Of a stretch of DNA of 26,472 nt, positions 18,422 through 26,472 are shown one piece after another. Source of the stretch: JBDHUW01 sp964642385 (GTDB taxonomy: Bacteria > Patescibacteriota > Gracilibacteria > Absconditabacterales > Absconditicoccaceae); contig CAZXON010000010.1 of NCBI GenBank assembly GCA_964642385.1, positions 1-26,472 of the forward strand. Reading direction: 5' to 3'. A program made the translations under genes and the position numbers. The notes beneath the pieces are model-generated. The model searched no databases, had not been told where the DNA came from, and saw only the letters and a list, made by a program, of their open reading frames with translations. Position 1 is the stretch's first letter. Each line of letters begins with the position of its first letter.

Positions 18422-19363
18422 ATGAACTTTCGTTTCCCTATTATTAAATTCTCCGCACTCTGGGTATCAATGGGTGTTATTGGTATTGCTGTTTCTGGCT
18501 ACCTATTTTTTACAAATATTAATCCATCGGTTGAGTTTACTGGTTGAGTACAGATGCAAACAGATGTAAATCTAACTCCAGAACAAGTAGAACAAGAGTT
18601 TGCTCCAAAATTGAAAGAGATTGGTTACGAAAATGCAACATTAAAAGTTGCTCGTGAAAATGAAATGACAACCATGCTTATTCAAGCAAATGTAGATAAT
18701 CAGGAACAAGTACAAAAATTAAGTACTGCAGTGCAAGATTACATAAAATCAAAAGAAGGAAAAATCCTTTCACAGTCGATTATCGGCGCAAGCGTGGGTG
18801 ACTTTATAAAAAGTAGCGCACAAAAAGCAATTATTGGATGATTGATTTGTATTGCAATCTACATGATGTTTGCTTTCGCTGCGGTGAGAGATGTTATTTC
18901 ACCAGCGATCTTAGCAGTTATTGTGGCTTTTACTTTGTTGTTTGACATTGCCATACCTTCTTGAGCATATGGCTTCTTGATGGCAACAAATCCAACTGTA
19001 CAATTAGATCTGGTCTTCATCGCTGGTATTTTGACAGTTATGGGATATAGTATCAATGACACAATTGTTATTTTTGATAGGGTGAGAGAAAATATGAAAA
19101 TCCACTGAAATAGCGTAAGGACAGGAAAGATGACCTATGCACAAATATTTGAGGATAGTCTTTGGCAGACGATGAGAAGATCGTTGACAACATCTGTGGT
19201 GACTGTTATTATGATTGTTTGTATGCGATTCCTTGGTACTGGTGTAATAAAAGTATTTGCTTTTATTATGTGAGTTGGAATACTTGGAGGAACATTCTCT
19301 TCAATATTTCTTTCAGCACCTCTTGCATATCTGTTCGTGAGGTTGACTAAGAAGGCTCTATAA
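18422..19363 (+). CDS. secF: Protein translocase subunit SecF
   Basis: Membrane subunit of SecDF, which uses the proton gradient to complete export through SecYEG. 313 residues, ATG 18422 to TAA. The first membrane helix (FSALWVSMGVIGIAVSGYLFF) is followed by VEFTGGVQMQ, in which one Gly of FTGG is UGA. A periplasmic P4-like domain follows (LTPEQVEQEFAPKLKEIGYENATLKV), then five membrane helices. The signature blocks VMGYSINDTIVIFDRVREN and RRSLTTSVVTVI are intact. SecD, usually immediately upstream, is absent; rnc is there instead. A TATTAT box at 18409-18414 stands 7 bases before the ATG. Ends with a strong terminator. Confidence 0.95.
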
Positions 19364-19389
19364 TACGATTCAATTTATATACTCTATAC

Positions 19390-19424
19390 AAAAAAAGCTC
19401 CTATACTAATCGGGGCTTTTTTTT
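19390..19424. terminator. Bidirectional intrinsic terminator
   Basis: AAAAAAAGCTCC (19390-19401) and GGGGCTTTTTTTT (19412-19424) flank a 10-base loop. The GC part has AGCTCC/GGGGCT with one wobble, flanked by A and T runs, so it can work for secF (+) and for the convergent M16 gene (-). Confidence 0.8.
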
Positions 19425-19435
19425 GGGATTATTGA

Positions 19436-19540
19436 AAAATAATAATTCATAATTCATAATTAATTATTTGCACTCACCACGTCAGATTTTTTCCTGTTAG
19501 CAGATAAAAGAATCTCGTCAGAGGCAAATTTATACCATGA
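19436..19540 (+). repeat. AT-rich dispersed intergenic repeat, copy B
   Basis: AATAATTCATAATTCATAAT-type tract, then CCTGTTAGCAGATAAAAGAA and TCTCGTCAGAGGCAAATTTAT, matching copies A and C in the AGATAAAAGA...AGGCA core. Its right end overlaps the stop codon of the convergent M16 gene (TAA at 19530-19532 on the minus strand). Confidence 0.6.
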
Positions 19541-20753
19541 TACAACCGTAGAAGTTGTCTGGATGTACAATAGCAGATACATTTTTTATATCTTCTAAAG
19601 ATAGATTTTTGTAAATACCTATTTTTTCCTCAATCGTTTCAATCTTCCCCCTGAAAAGATGTTGATTCCCCAAGAATCCTGCGACCTCATTCGATGTTTC
19701 CAATCCCATCTGTAAACTTCCTATGATGTTGTTTTTTGCTTTTCTAAATTCTTCTTCTTGTATATTTCATGTCGCGATATCTACAAGTATTTCTTGTATT
19801 GCACCAATTCACTCCTGGTATTTTTCTTTTGTTAATCATGCACTTATAAAAAAGCATCCGTAATCGGTCTCGGGATGGTGTCATGCATATATTCCATATG
19901 CCAGTCATCTATTTTCTCTAATCTCCTCATATAGTCTGGATGAAGAAGTCCCACCTATGATGTTTGCAAGGATAGAATAATGATAACGAAGCAAATCACC
20001 ATCTTTTGCACCAGGCGCTCAGAAAAAAATATTTGCTTGTTCAATTCACTTTTGGATAATATCTTGCTTCCCAAGAGGATGAGAATTTGTATAGACAATA
20101 TCATATTTCTTTGCTTTTTCAGGAAGTTTTCCAAAAAAGCTTTCTATTGTGCTTTCAAGTGCAACCTGATCTAGTATTTTTCCGGCCACCACAATTACCA
20201 TATTGTCTTTGTTGTATAGGTCGTTTTTGTGTTGAAAAAACTGTTCCTGCGTAAAAGAAAGAATGTTCTTCTCTGGTCCCAATATGGATCGTCAATAAGA
20301 ACTATCTCCAAAATAATTTCTTGCCCAATCTACATATAGCTTCGCTTCAGGGATATCATTTTTCCTTTTTATTTCCTCTATGATTATGTTTCTTTCTTTC
20401 TCAATTTCATCCTTTGTAAAAGTCGCATCTAACAGCATATCTGCTAGTACATCTATCCCAGTTTGCCGAAATTCAGGTGCGCTTTTTACATAATATCCCG
20501 CAGATTCATTTCCTGTAAAAGCATTATAATCAGCCCCAATTATATCCAGAGCGGTTGAAACATCTTTTTTGGTTGGATATTTTTTTCATCATTTAAAAAA
20601 CATATGTTCTAGGAAGTGGCTAAGTCCATTCGTTTCCTTTGTCTCATAGATTGATCAAGCTTTTAGAAGTATTTCAATAGTTATGGAACTACTGTCTTGC
20701 ATTGGTGCAAAAATACAATCTATTCCTGTGATATTTTTGATTTCATAATGCAT
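19530..20753 (-). CDS. M16 family zinc metallopeptidase
   Basis: 407 residues, ATG 20751-20753 to TAA 19530-19532, the usual size for a processing-peptidase subunit. The N-terminus contains the inverted zinc motif HFLEH in NGLSHFLEHMFFKG with the distal glutamates in ERNIIIEEIKRKND, so it should be catalytically active. Further family blocks are YNAFTGNESAGYYVKS and LYNKDNMVIVVAGKI. There is no signal peptide, so action in the cytoplasm or uptake-linked peptide degradation is likely; pitrilysin-type M16 enzymes degrade peptides or trim signal sequences. UGA glycines occur throughout (for example at 20043). Convergent with secF. Confidence 0.92.
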
Positions 20754-20852
20754 ACTACTACGTGGAGAAAAATAAATAATATTTTTATGATGATATGATA
20801 TTGATTTATAAAGACAAGGAAAAACTCAACCGTTTGAATCTAGTTATTTTTT

Positions 20853-20918
20853 CCCCGACTCGAGTCGGGGATGCCCGTACTATCGTTGTAAACTTGCTAT
20901 CCGTAGACAGGACGGGCA
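20853..20918 (+). repeat. REP-like double-hairpin element, copy 2
   Basis: The same 18-bp palindrome as copy 1 (20853-20870), then TGCCCGTACTATC (20872-20884) pairing with GACAGGACGGGCA (20906-20918). Differences from copy 1 lie mainly in the loop and in the lower part of the stem, where pairing is largely retained. It lies upstream of the M16 gene, with nothing coding around it. Confidence 0.75.
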
Positions 20919-20963
20919 ACAACTTTCGTTGTTTCTCTTTCTTGGTAGGCCTTTTTATATACG

Positions 20964-21072
20964 AAAATAATTATTTATGAATTGTTAATGATTAATTAAT
21001 ACCCACTACTTCATTCCATTTCTTTCTGTTTTTGAGAGCAGATAAAAGAGTTTTGTTTAGGGGCATTTTTTA
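20964..21072 (+). repeat. AT-rich dispersed intergenic repeat, copy C
   Basis: AATTATTTATGAATTGTTAA followed by TGATTAATTAAT, then TTTCTTTCTGTTTTTGAGAG and CAGATAAAAGAGTTTTGTTT with AGGGGCATTTTTTAAT. It shares the AATTGTTAATG tract with copies A and D and the core with A and B. It lies between the M16 start and the terminator of the PKD gene; the interval 20754-21074 holds no gene. Confidence 0.6.
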
Positions 21073-21073
21073 A

Positions 21074-21111
21074 TAAAAAAAACTCCCAAGCATAGCTGTT
21101 ACTTGAGAGTT
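21074..21111 (-). terminator. Intrinsic terminator of the PKD-domain gene
   Basis: On the minus strand, AACTCTCAAG and CTTGGGAGTT form a 10-bp stem (one wobble) followed by eight T. It lies 24 bases after the TAA of the gene ending at 21135. Confidence 0.8.
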
Positions 21112-21134
21112 ATGGAAGAGTTTAAAAATATAAT

Positions 21135-23594
21135 TTATTCAACTTTGATGTTTATCGACCCCCTTGTTGATGGCATACCATCATATGTAACATCAGCTTT
21201 GACTGTATATGTGCCTGCGGTAGCAAATACATGATTTATTTCTTCACAAGCTCTAAAGTCACATTCTTTTGGCGCACTACCATCTCCGAAATCCCATGTA
21301 ATTGTTTTTACATATCAATCGGTATTCATTTTGAACGATACCGGTTGGTTTGTATTTGCAATTTGAGTTGGATGTGATGGAATATCTACTGTTACGACAC
21401 TTGCTTTTCTTTGCACTGCGATTGGCGAAGAAAGAGTAAATTTTTGTATAACTCATTTTTTTGTTTGCACTGTAACACTTGGATTGTAGACAATTTGTGC
21501 TTTATTCATGCTAAAATAGTAGGTGTGGTCCATCTTAGAGTAAGAGATATTTTTGGAAATATTTCCATCATCAAAATCCCGTGTAAAATAGATGATTTGA
21601 TCTTGTGTATCTGTAGTGCTTATCGTAGATGCGTCAAACGTAACTGCAAGTGGCTCAACTCAACTTACTGGGTTAGCAATTAAAGATCATCTAAGTGGAC
21701 TTTGGTTAAAGGTTAATGTCCACACTCTCTCACTTAAGTTTCCTTTCCCATCGTCTATAATTATTTTGATTTGTTGTGGTTTCGGTCCGTAAGCACGTCC
21801 TATAAATATGTTTGATTTGGCAGCGTTCATCGTTTTGTTGTTAAGTACTGCAGTAATGGTTGCGGTTTCAGGCGTAGCAGGAATAATTTTATCAACAACT
21901 ATTTGAATGTCTATTGGTGCAAAAGAACTTGTGATAGTATCGTTTTTCATATTTACATCTTCACTTGTTGCTGTGATTTTGTTGTATTGTATATCCTGCG
22001 GTATCTTCCAACTTAACGTGGCTTGAATGTCATAGTTTGCCTTGTTTTCGTTGATTGTTTCAGATTCGCAAAATCATTGTTTTCATTCCATAGTTGTATA
22101 GATCAACCTCACAACATACTGTTCACCATTTGGTGGTGTATATGTCAAGCTCGCATTCGAACTAGGAAAAGTCTGCGTTGTTTCTTCTCTCGTTAAGTTA
22201 TATACTTCAAATTGCATTTTATTGATCTCTTTACTACCATCAGCTCGTGTACCCTGGAAGGTGATTGCTCAATTGCTACCAGCTTTTTGAGAGATGGTAC
22301 AAATTGGTACATTGTTTTCCAACAATCTAAGTGGAAATAGATAGTAGTATAAAGGATATTTGCTGTTTTCAGGCAACCTATATCTTACGTAATATTTTCA
22401 AGGTTGTGTATAATTATAACTAAAAAATGCTTTGTTTTCTTTTTCTGTTTCATCAATCCCATCACCATTCAAATCCCAAACTATTGAATTGCCTCTAAAC
22501 CCGAAATCAGTAAAGATCTTTTTTGCATCAAAAATCAAACGAGCTGGGGTGTCTCATGCTAACATTTCTGTATTGTTATCGTTTGTTCTGAGTCTCACAC
22601 CATTGTTGGTAATGATAATTTCTCCTCTGATAGTTATGTTTCATACAGCAAACTTCTCTGTTTTTGTTTGTTGCGATACTTTATCAAAGTAGGTGTAGAT
22701 GGCCTCCAGATTGTAAGTTCCCTTTTTCGTATACAAACAAGGAGCATCAAACCATTCTGATTTAGAGGTTGAATTATCACTTAAAATATTGCTTCCTCAA
22801 ACCTGTGCGCTTACTTTGTTTCAATCTGCATTTCCACATGAGAGAGTCAGAGATGTCGCATTATTGGTTCCAAGTTTAGATCAAAGGACTGATCTAAATG
22901 TATCATTTATTTTCATAAACACATTTAATGGAGCAACGCTTGTAATGTATGGGTTTTCAATTTCCTCTTCTTTGCTTGTTGTAGATCACTTTGGATAGAC
23001 CGTTACATATCACACAACAAGATTTTTAGAATAAAAATTTGTATTAATTTTAGAAATTCTGGTTAAAACAATAACGCCAAGTCCCAAACTAATAGTAAGG
23101 AGAATAAATGAAATAAAAATTGTGATTATGTATTTGCCCTTTGGTGTATTTTTGGCTTTTGTGAGTCTATATAAACTAATTCCAAGCGAAGCGAATGATC
23201 CAAAGAACAGGATCCCGAAGAATGCGCCTGCGATGATCATCAAAATCTTTTTGGCTTGTGCAGGGCCGATTCCAATTGTTACGAGCGCTGTTGGATTTTG
23301 TATCGCATAGTAGACCCCTGCGAAGATAAGTGCAACGAGTAATACAATAAAAATCACACAACCAAACGCAAATGCCTTAGGTCAGATCTTAGAACCTCTT
23401 TTTTGCGTTGGTGTTCTAATAAACACTTTTTGCTTAGGTTCTTCTTTTTTAGTACCAGTTAATTGGGTTGGTTGTTGAGCACTACCAGTTGTGTTTGTAG
23501 GAGTAGAAGCTGACGGACTTGTGGTATTCGTCTCTGGCAGATTGTTTTGTGTCTTTTCTGGTTGTGTTTCTGGGGTTTTGTTTAGGTCGCTCAT
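21135..23594 (-). CDS. Membrane-anchored surface protein with PKD-like domains
   Basis: 819 residues, ATG 23592-23594 to TAA 21135-21137. Residues 1-70 are a disordered Pro/Thr/Gln/Asn-rich cytoplasmic tail. Three hydrophobic helices follow (FAFGCVIFIVLLVALIFAG, ILMIIAGAFFGILFFG, YIITIFISFILLTISLGLGV). The remaining roughly 600 residues are beta-rich and probably exposed. PKD-like repeats are visible: IVWDLNGDGIDETE...YTQPGKYYVRYRL, VTFDASTI...YFTRDFDDG and, clearest, TITWDFGDGSAPKE...HVFATAGTYTVKADV at the C-terminus. PKD domains mediate adhesion or spacing in surface proteins. UGA supplies several glycines (23379, 23007). Divergent from the next gene. Confidence 0.85.
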
Positions 23595-23693
23595 ACGAAA
23601 TGTATGTAAAATATAAATACACTATTAGTATACTCAATTATCTAAAAACAGCTACTTCCGCAAGTCTTTTTCGCTAAAACAGTCGTAAAAAAT

Positions 23694-23721
23694 TTGACAA
23701 GAACCCAAATGTGTATATAAT
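23694..23721 (+). promoter_or_regulatory. Consensus sigma70 promoter
   Basis: TTGACA (23694-23699), 16-base spacer, TATAAT (23716-23721): both boxes are perfect consensus. A start near 23728 gives a leader of about 33 bases to the ATG at 23761. The strongest promoter match in the window. Confidence 0.8.
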
Positions 23722-23760
23722 AAACATGTTATTCTTTTTTATTTGTTTAATACGAGAAAA

Positions 23761-24524
23761 ATGGCGGGTATCGATAACAAGAGAATTGATTATGTAAAAG
23801 AGGCAACAGAATGGATGAAAAAGCCTACTATTTCAGATCCGGAGTTTGACAAGTTATTCAAAAAGTACGAGTGAAAAGGTGCTAAAAATCCTGTTGAAGA
23901 ATTAAATAGACAGATGGAAGTTGAAGAATTAAATAGACAGATGGAAATTGAAAAAAACACATCTATGTCAAAGGATCTACTAAATTTTCGTCAAACTATT
24001 GAGAAAAATGTCATTTCTAAAGATATTACTTGGTCAAAAGAGTCTCAAACCCTAATGGCTAATTATATTTTNNNNNNNNNNNNNNNNNNNNNNNNNNNNN
24101 NNNNNNNNNNNNNNNNNNNNNNNNNNNNNNNNNNNNNNNNNNNNNNNNNNNNNNNNNNNNNNNNNNNNNNNCTAAAGATATTACTTGGTCAAAAGAGTCT
24201 CAAACCCTAATGGCTAATTATATTTTGGGAACTAAAAGGGGAGCTGTTTTGGAAATAAAAAAAGTTGGCAATAATGCGAATGTAGATATGCATATATTTA
24301 ACAATTGACCAGGAAGCATAAAAATAAAGAAGTCATTTCCAATTTCACAAGTTGATAAGATCCCAGATTTTATACAAAAAACTCTTCAGTCAGGTGTACA
24401 ACTTAAGACTTTATTTGGTGTTAATGTTGGATCTCCATATATACCAAATGAAAACTTGCTCCAGAAGATTACTAGTAAGACCAAATCGGCTGTAAAAGTT
24501 TTTACTCAGAACGTTGATAAATAG
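23761..24524 (+). CDS. Unknown small protein interrupted by scaffold gap
   Basis: Starts ATG 23761 downstream of a consensus promoter. The frame is open to the N gap at 24072. After the gap, another frame continues open to TAG 24522-24524. The 55 bases before the gap are identical to the 55 after it; collapsing them (joining 24071 to 24227) gives one 203-codon gene in a single frame, 202 residues. The product is hydrophilic: MAGIDNKRIDYVKEATEWMK, a tandem EELNRQMEV duplication, KDITWSKESQTLMANYILGTKRGAVLEIKKVG and a C-terminal half with FPISQVDKIPDFIQKTLQSG. UGA at 23872 and 24306. No family recognised. Confidence 0.75.
23893..23946 (+). repeat. 27-bp perfect tandem duplication inside a coding sequence
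   Basis: Two identical 27-base units (23893-23919 and 23920-23946) encode VEELNRQME twice. Perfect identity suggests recent duplication; the unit length keeps the frame. Confidence 0.85.
24072..24171. other. Assembly gap (100 N), probably an unmerged overlap
   Basis: Exactly 100 N, the conventional unknown-size gap. The flanks 24017-24071 and 24172-24226 are identical over 55 bases, which is a typical contig-end k-mer overlap. Real missing sequence is probably nil. Confidence 0.9.
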
Positions 24525-24573
24525 AGCATCAATTATTTTACTCTCATCTTGTAAAAAACCTGTAAAATCATAT

Positions 24574-24600
24574 AAACGAGTGGTTAATCTGCTCGTTTTT
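24574..24600 (+). terminator. Intrinsic terminator
   Basis: AAACGAG (24574-24580) and CTCGTTT (24592-24598) form a 7-bp stem with an 11-base loop and a short T-run, 49 bases after the preceding TAG. Confidence 0.75.
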
Positions 24601-24610
24601 TAGATTATAG

Positions 24611-24752
24611 GAAAATTATAAATTGTTAATGATTAATGGTTAATGGTTAATGTCCTTTTTTTATTAATAATTTACAATTAATAATTAATAATGCATCTCT
24701 TTTCTTTCTGTCAGGAAAGAATTGAGTCCCATTCAGAGGCATATTTTATATT
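24611..24752 (+). repeat. AT-rich dispersed intergenic repeat, copy D
   Basis: AAATTGTTAATGATTAATGG and repeated GGTTAATG units, then an AATTAATAATTAATAATG tract. The core follows: CTTTTCTTTCTGTCAGGAAA, GAATTGAGTCCCATTCAGAG and GCATATTTTATA. The CTTTCTGT start and AGAGGCA-ATTTTAT end match copies A-C, while the middle is more diverged. It ends 17 bases before the miaB ATG and may supply its -10 box (TATATT 24747-24752). Confidence 0.55.
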
Positions 24753-24769
24753 GCGAAAAACTATATTGT

Positions 24770-26472
24770 ATGATACAAAAAACTCCTTCTAAGAAGATGC
24801 CAACATTTAGGATACAAGTACTTGGCTGTCAAATGAACTATGCTGATAGTGCAAGACTCAAAGCAGTGTTGCAAAACTGTTGATTTTCGCGAAGCGACAG
24901 CATCGAAGATGCTGATATCGTCATCTTTGATACATGCTCAGTGAGGCAAAAATCTGAAGATAAAGTATTTGGTGCGCTGAAAGATCTTCCAAAAAATAAA
25001 AAAGTTTGGTTGACATGATGTATGGTACAACACTATTTAAAAGCTGGTAGAATCACCAAACAACAGATTGATAGACAAGAAAAAAATCAGAAGAACCATG
25101 AGATACAAGAGTCGTTTGATATTGATACACAGGACCAATTTTTGCAGGCAGACCGTGAAATCACAAGTATAAAACAGCTTCCAAAAAACTTACAAACAGG
25201 GAATTTTATTGGTACAGTGAAAACCGCAGACCCTGTGATTATTTGATTACAAGAGTGAGATTTGGAAGGGTATGCATCATTCAACTCAACAGATGGTGAT
25301 TATTTATTCTTGAACCACGCGTTCAACCCACTCTACAAAAAGCTCGTTATGAAATCACCAGCAGTAGAGCTTCTGTTTCGTATAGATGACGTCGGTATGC
25401 TACCAAAAGTGTTGCAAAAATTGTGATATGATGTGCATCCTGATGGTGAGGTAACAAACGAGTATACAGGCATAATTCCTCGTGATAGCAATCAACTTTT
25501 GTTGTCTTCTAGCAAAACTGCATATGTGCCAATTTCTGTATGATGTAGCCAGTTTTGTTCATACTGTATCGTGCCGTATGCGCGTTGACTAGAAAAAAAT
25601 AGACCAGTCGACCAGATCGTATCGGAAGTGAAACATCACTTAGATAGCGGCATCCAAGAGATTGTCTTGCTTTGACAGATCGTAAATAAACATCCACATT
25701 TTGTACAGATTTTGAAAGAAATATTACCCTTGCCATGATTAGTGTGGTTGCGTTACACGTCACCGTATCCGAACTACTACTCTCCAGAACTCTTAGCATT
25801 GCATGAGACAGAGCCCAAACTTTGTCCGCATATTCATATGCCATTACAATCCTGATCTGATGCAATATTGAAATCAATGCGTAGGTGATATTCGATAGAG
25901 CAATTCAAGTGATTTGTTGATGCAATTCGTGCGTTGAAAAGACCAGCAGATTTCGCCCATCCAGAAAATGGCAAGATCCAGCCGATTTCTATCACAACAG
26001 ATATTATTATTGGGTTTTGCGATGAAACGGAGCAGGACTTTCAAGGAAGTCTAGATATGATAAAATATGCAAATTTTGATATGATTTATATGGGGATTTA
26101 CTCGCCACGCCCGGGGACATATGCTTTTAAAAATCTCCAGGATACAGTCTCTCGTACTGAAAAACAGACAAGATGGAAACGCATGAACACGCTTTTGACG
26201 CGTGTTTCCAAAGACAATAATCTTGCAGAAGTTGGGACTATCCGTGAGATTATGATAACAGCGATAGATCAAACAGCAAAAGGGATCAGGATAACAGGAT
26301 ATACTGACAATATGAAGACAGTGGTTGTGCCTGTAGCAGGCGAACTATCAAATGATGGCCAGTCTGTCGCGAAGAATGGCTCTCCGAGCCAAAAAATGCC
26401 ACTTCCTCGTATTGGTGATTTTACAAAAGTAAAAATTACAAAAGGAGAAAGTTTGAGATTAGAAGGGGAGTT
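24770..26472 (+). CDS. miaB: tRNA methylthiotransferase MiaB with large insert (3' end outside window)
   Basis: Adds a methylthio group to i6A-37 of tRNA, using radical SAM chemistry and two 4Fe-4S clusters. ATG 24770, open through the window end (567 residues). The N-terminal cluster cysteines are in LGCQMNYADSAR, FDTCSVR and LTGCM; GCQMN is the MiaB form. The radical-SAM motif is CSQFCSYCIVPYARG. PLQSGSDAILKSMRRGY, TDIIIGFCDETEQDF and IYSPRPGTYAF follow, then the start of a TRAM domain. Two departures: about 110 extra residues between the N-terminal domain and the radical-SAM core (from ITKQQIDRQEKNQKNHEI onward), and FCDETE where FPGETE is usual. UGA codes conserved glycines throughout. 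Start 24770 chosen; M10 is an alternative. Confidence 0.93.

Noticed and set aside
24611..24700. CRISPR array or origin iterons from the repeated TTAAT units
   Set aside because: Units are short, irregular and without unique spacers; they form part of the dispersed AT-rich repeat found at three other places.

Overview
The window comes from a bacterium that reads UGA as glycine (NCBI translation table 25). This code is known from the candidate phyla Absconditabacteria (SR1) and Gracilibacteria (BD1-5), within the Patescibacteria/CPR. The direct evidence is that in-frame TGA interrupts nearly every gene, and at conserved sites it falls where the family has glycine: the ABC signature of FtsE (LSGGE), TDSGGFQ of Tgt, FTGG of SecF, and the radical-SAM region of MiaB. 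All 19 complete genes end in TAA (14) or TAG (5), never TGA. The DNA is AT-rich, and clear Shine-Dalgarno sequences are rare. All coordinates below use the UGA=Gly reading, so genes run through TGA codons. I cannot separate SR1 from BD1-5 on this sequence alone.

Layout. 1-2196: end of a large coiled-coil protein of unknown function. 2271-3356 (-): secreted protein with an HExxH motif. 3564-4296: two small unknown proteins, the first weakly AMMECR1-like. 4297-4697: intergenic, with a REP-like palindromic element. 4698-5852: tgt. 5925-7106 (-): type IV pilin-like protein with a FISUMP-like C-terminus. 7403-8556: ftsE and a small unknown gene. 8695-10029: queA. 10104-10639: unknown gene with a probable frameshift. 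10713-13610: a 965-residue VirD4/TraG-type ATPase ending in an S1-like domain. 13611-14012: mostly non-coding. 14013-17357: an unknown protein, a CYTH-domain protein, a possible 29-residue peptide, and a GHMP-kinase-like protein with a possible winged-helix C-terminus. 17635-19363: rnc and secF. 19530-20753 (-): M16 peptidase. 21135-23594 (-): membrane-anchored PKD-domain surface protein. 23761-24524: small unknown protein broken by a 100-N scaffold gap that looks like an unmerged 55-base overlap. 24770-end: miaB, cut by the window edge.

How it fits together. Three tRNA anticodon-loop modification genes (tgt, queA, miaB) are scattered through the window; tgt and queA catalyse successive steps of queuosine synthesis. 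Tgt has serines at all three positions of its zinc-binding cysteines. SecF, FtsE, the pilin, the PKD protein, the M16 peptidase and the VirD4-like ATPase point to envelope, export and surface functions, as expected for an episymbiotic or predatory CPR cell (inference). SecF has no SecD beside it and FtsE has no FtsX, so operons look fragmented. Two dispersed non-coding repeat families occupy intergenic spaces: a REP-like double hairpin (two copies) and an AT-rich element with a conserved core (four copies). No rRNA, tRNA, CRISPR array or transposase was recognised.
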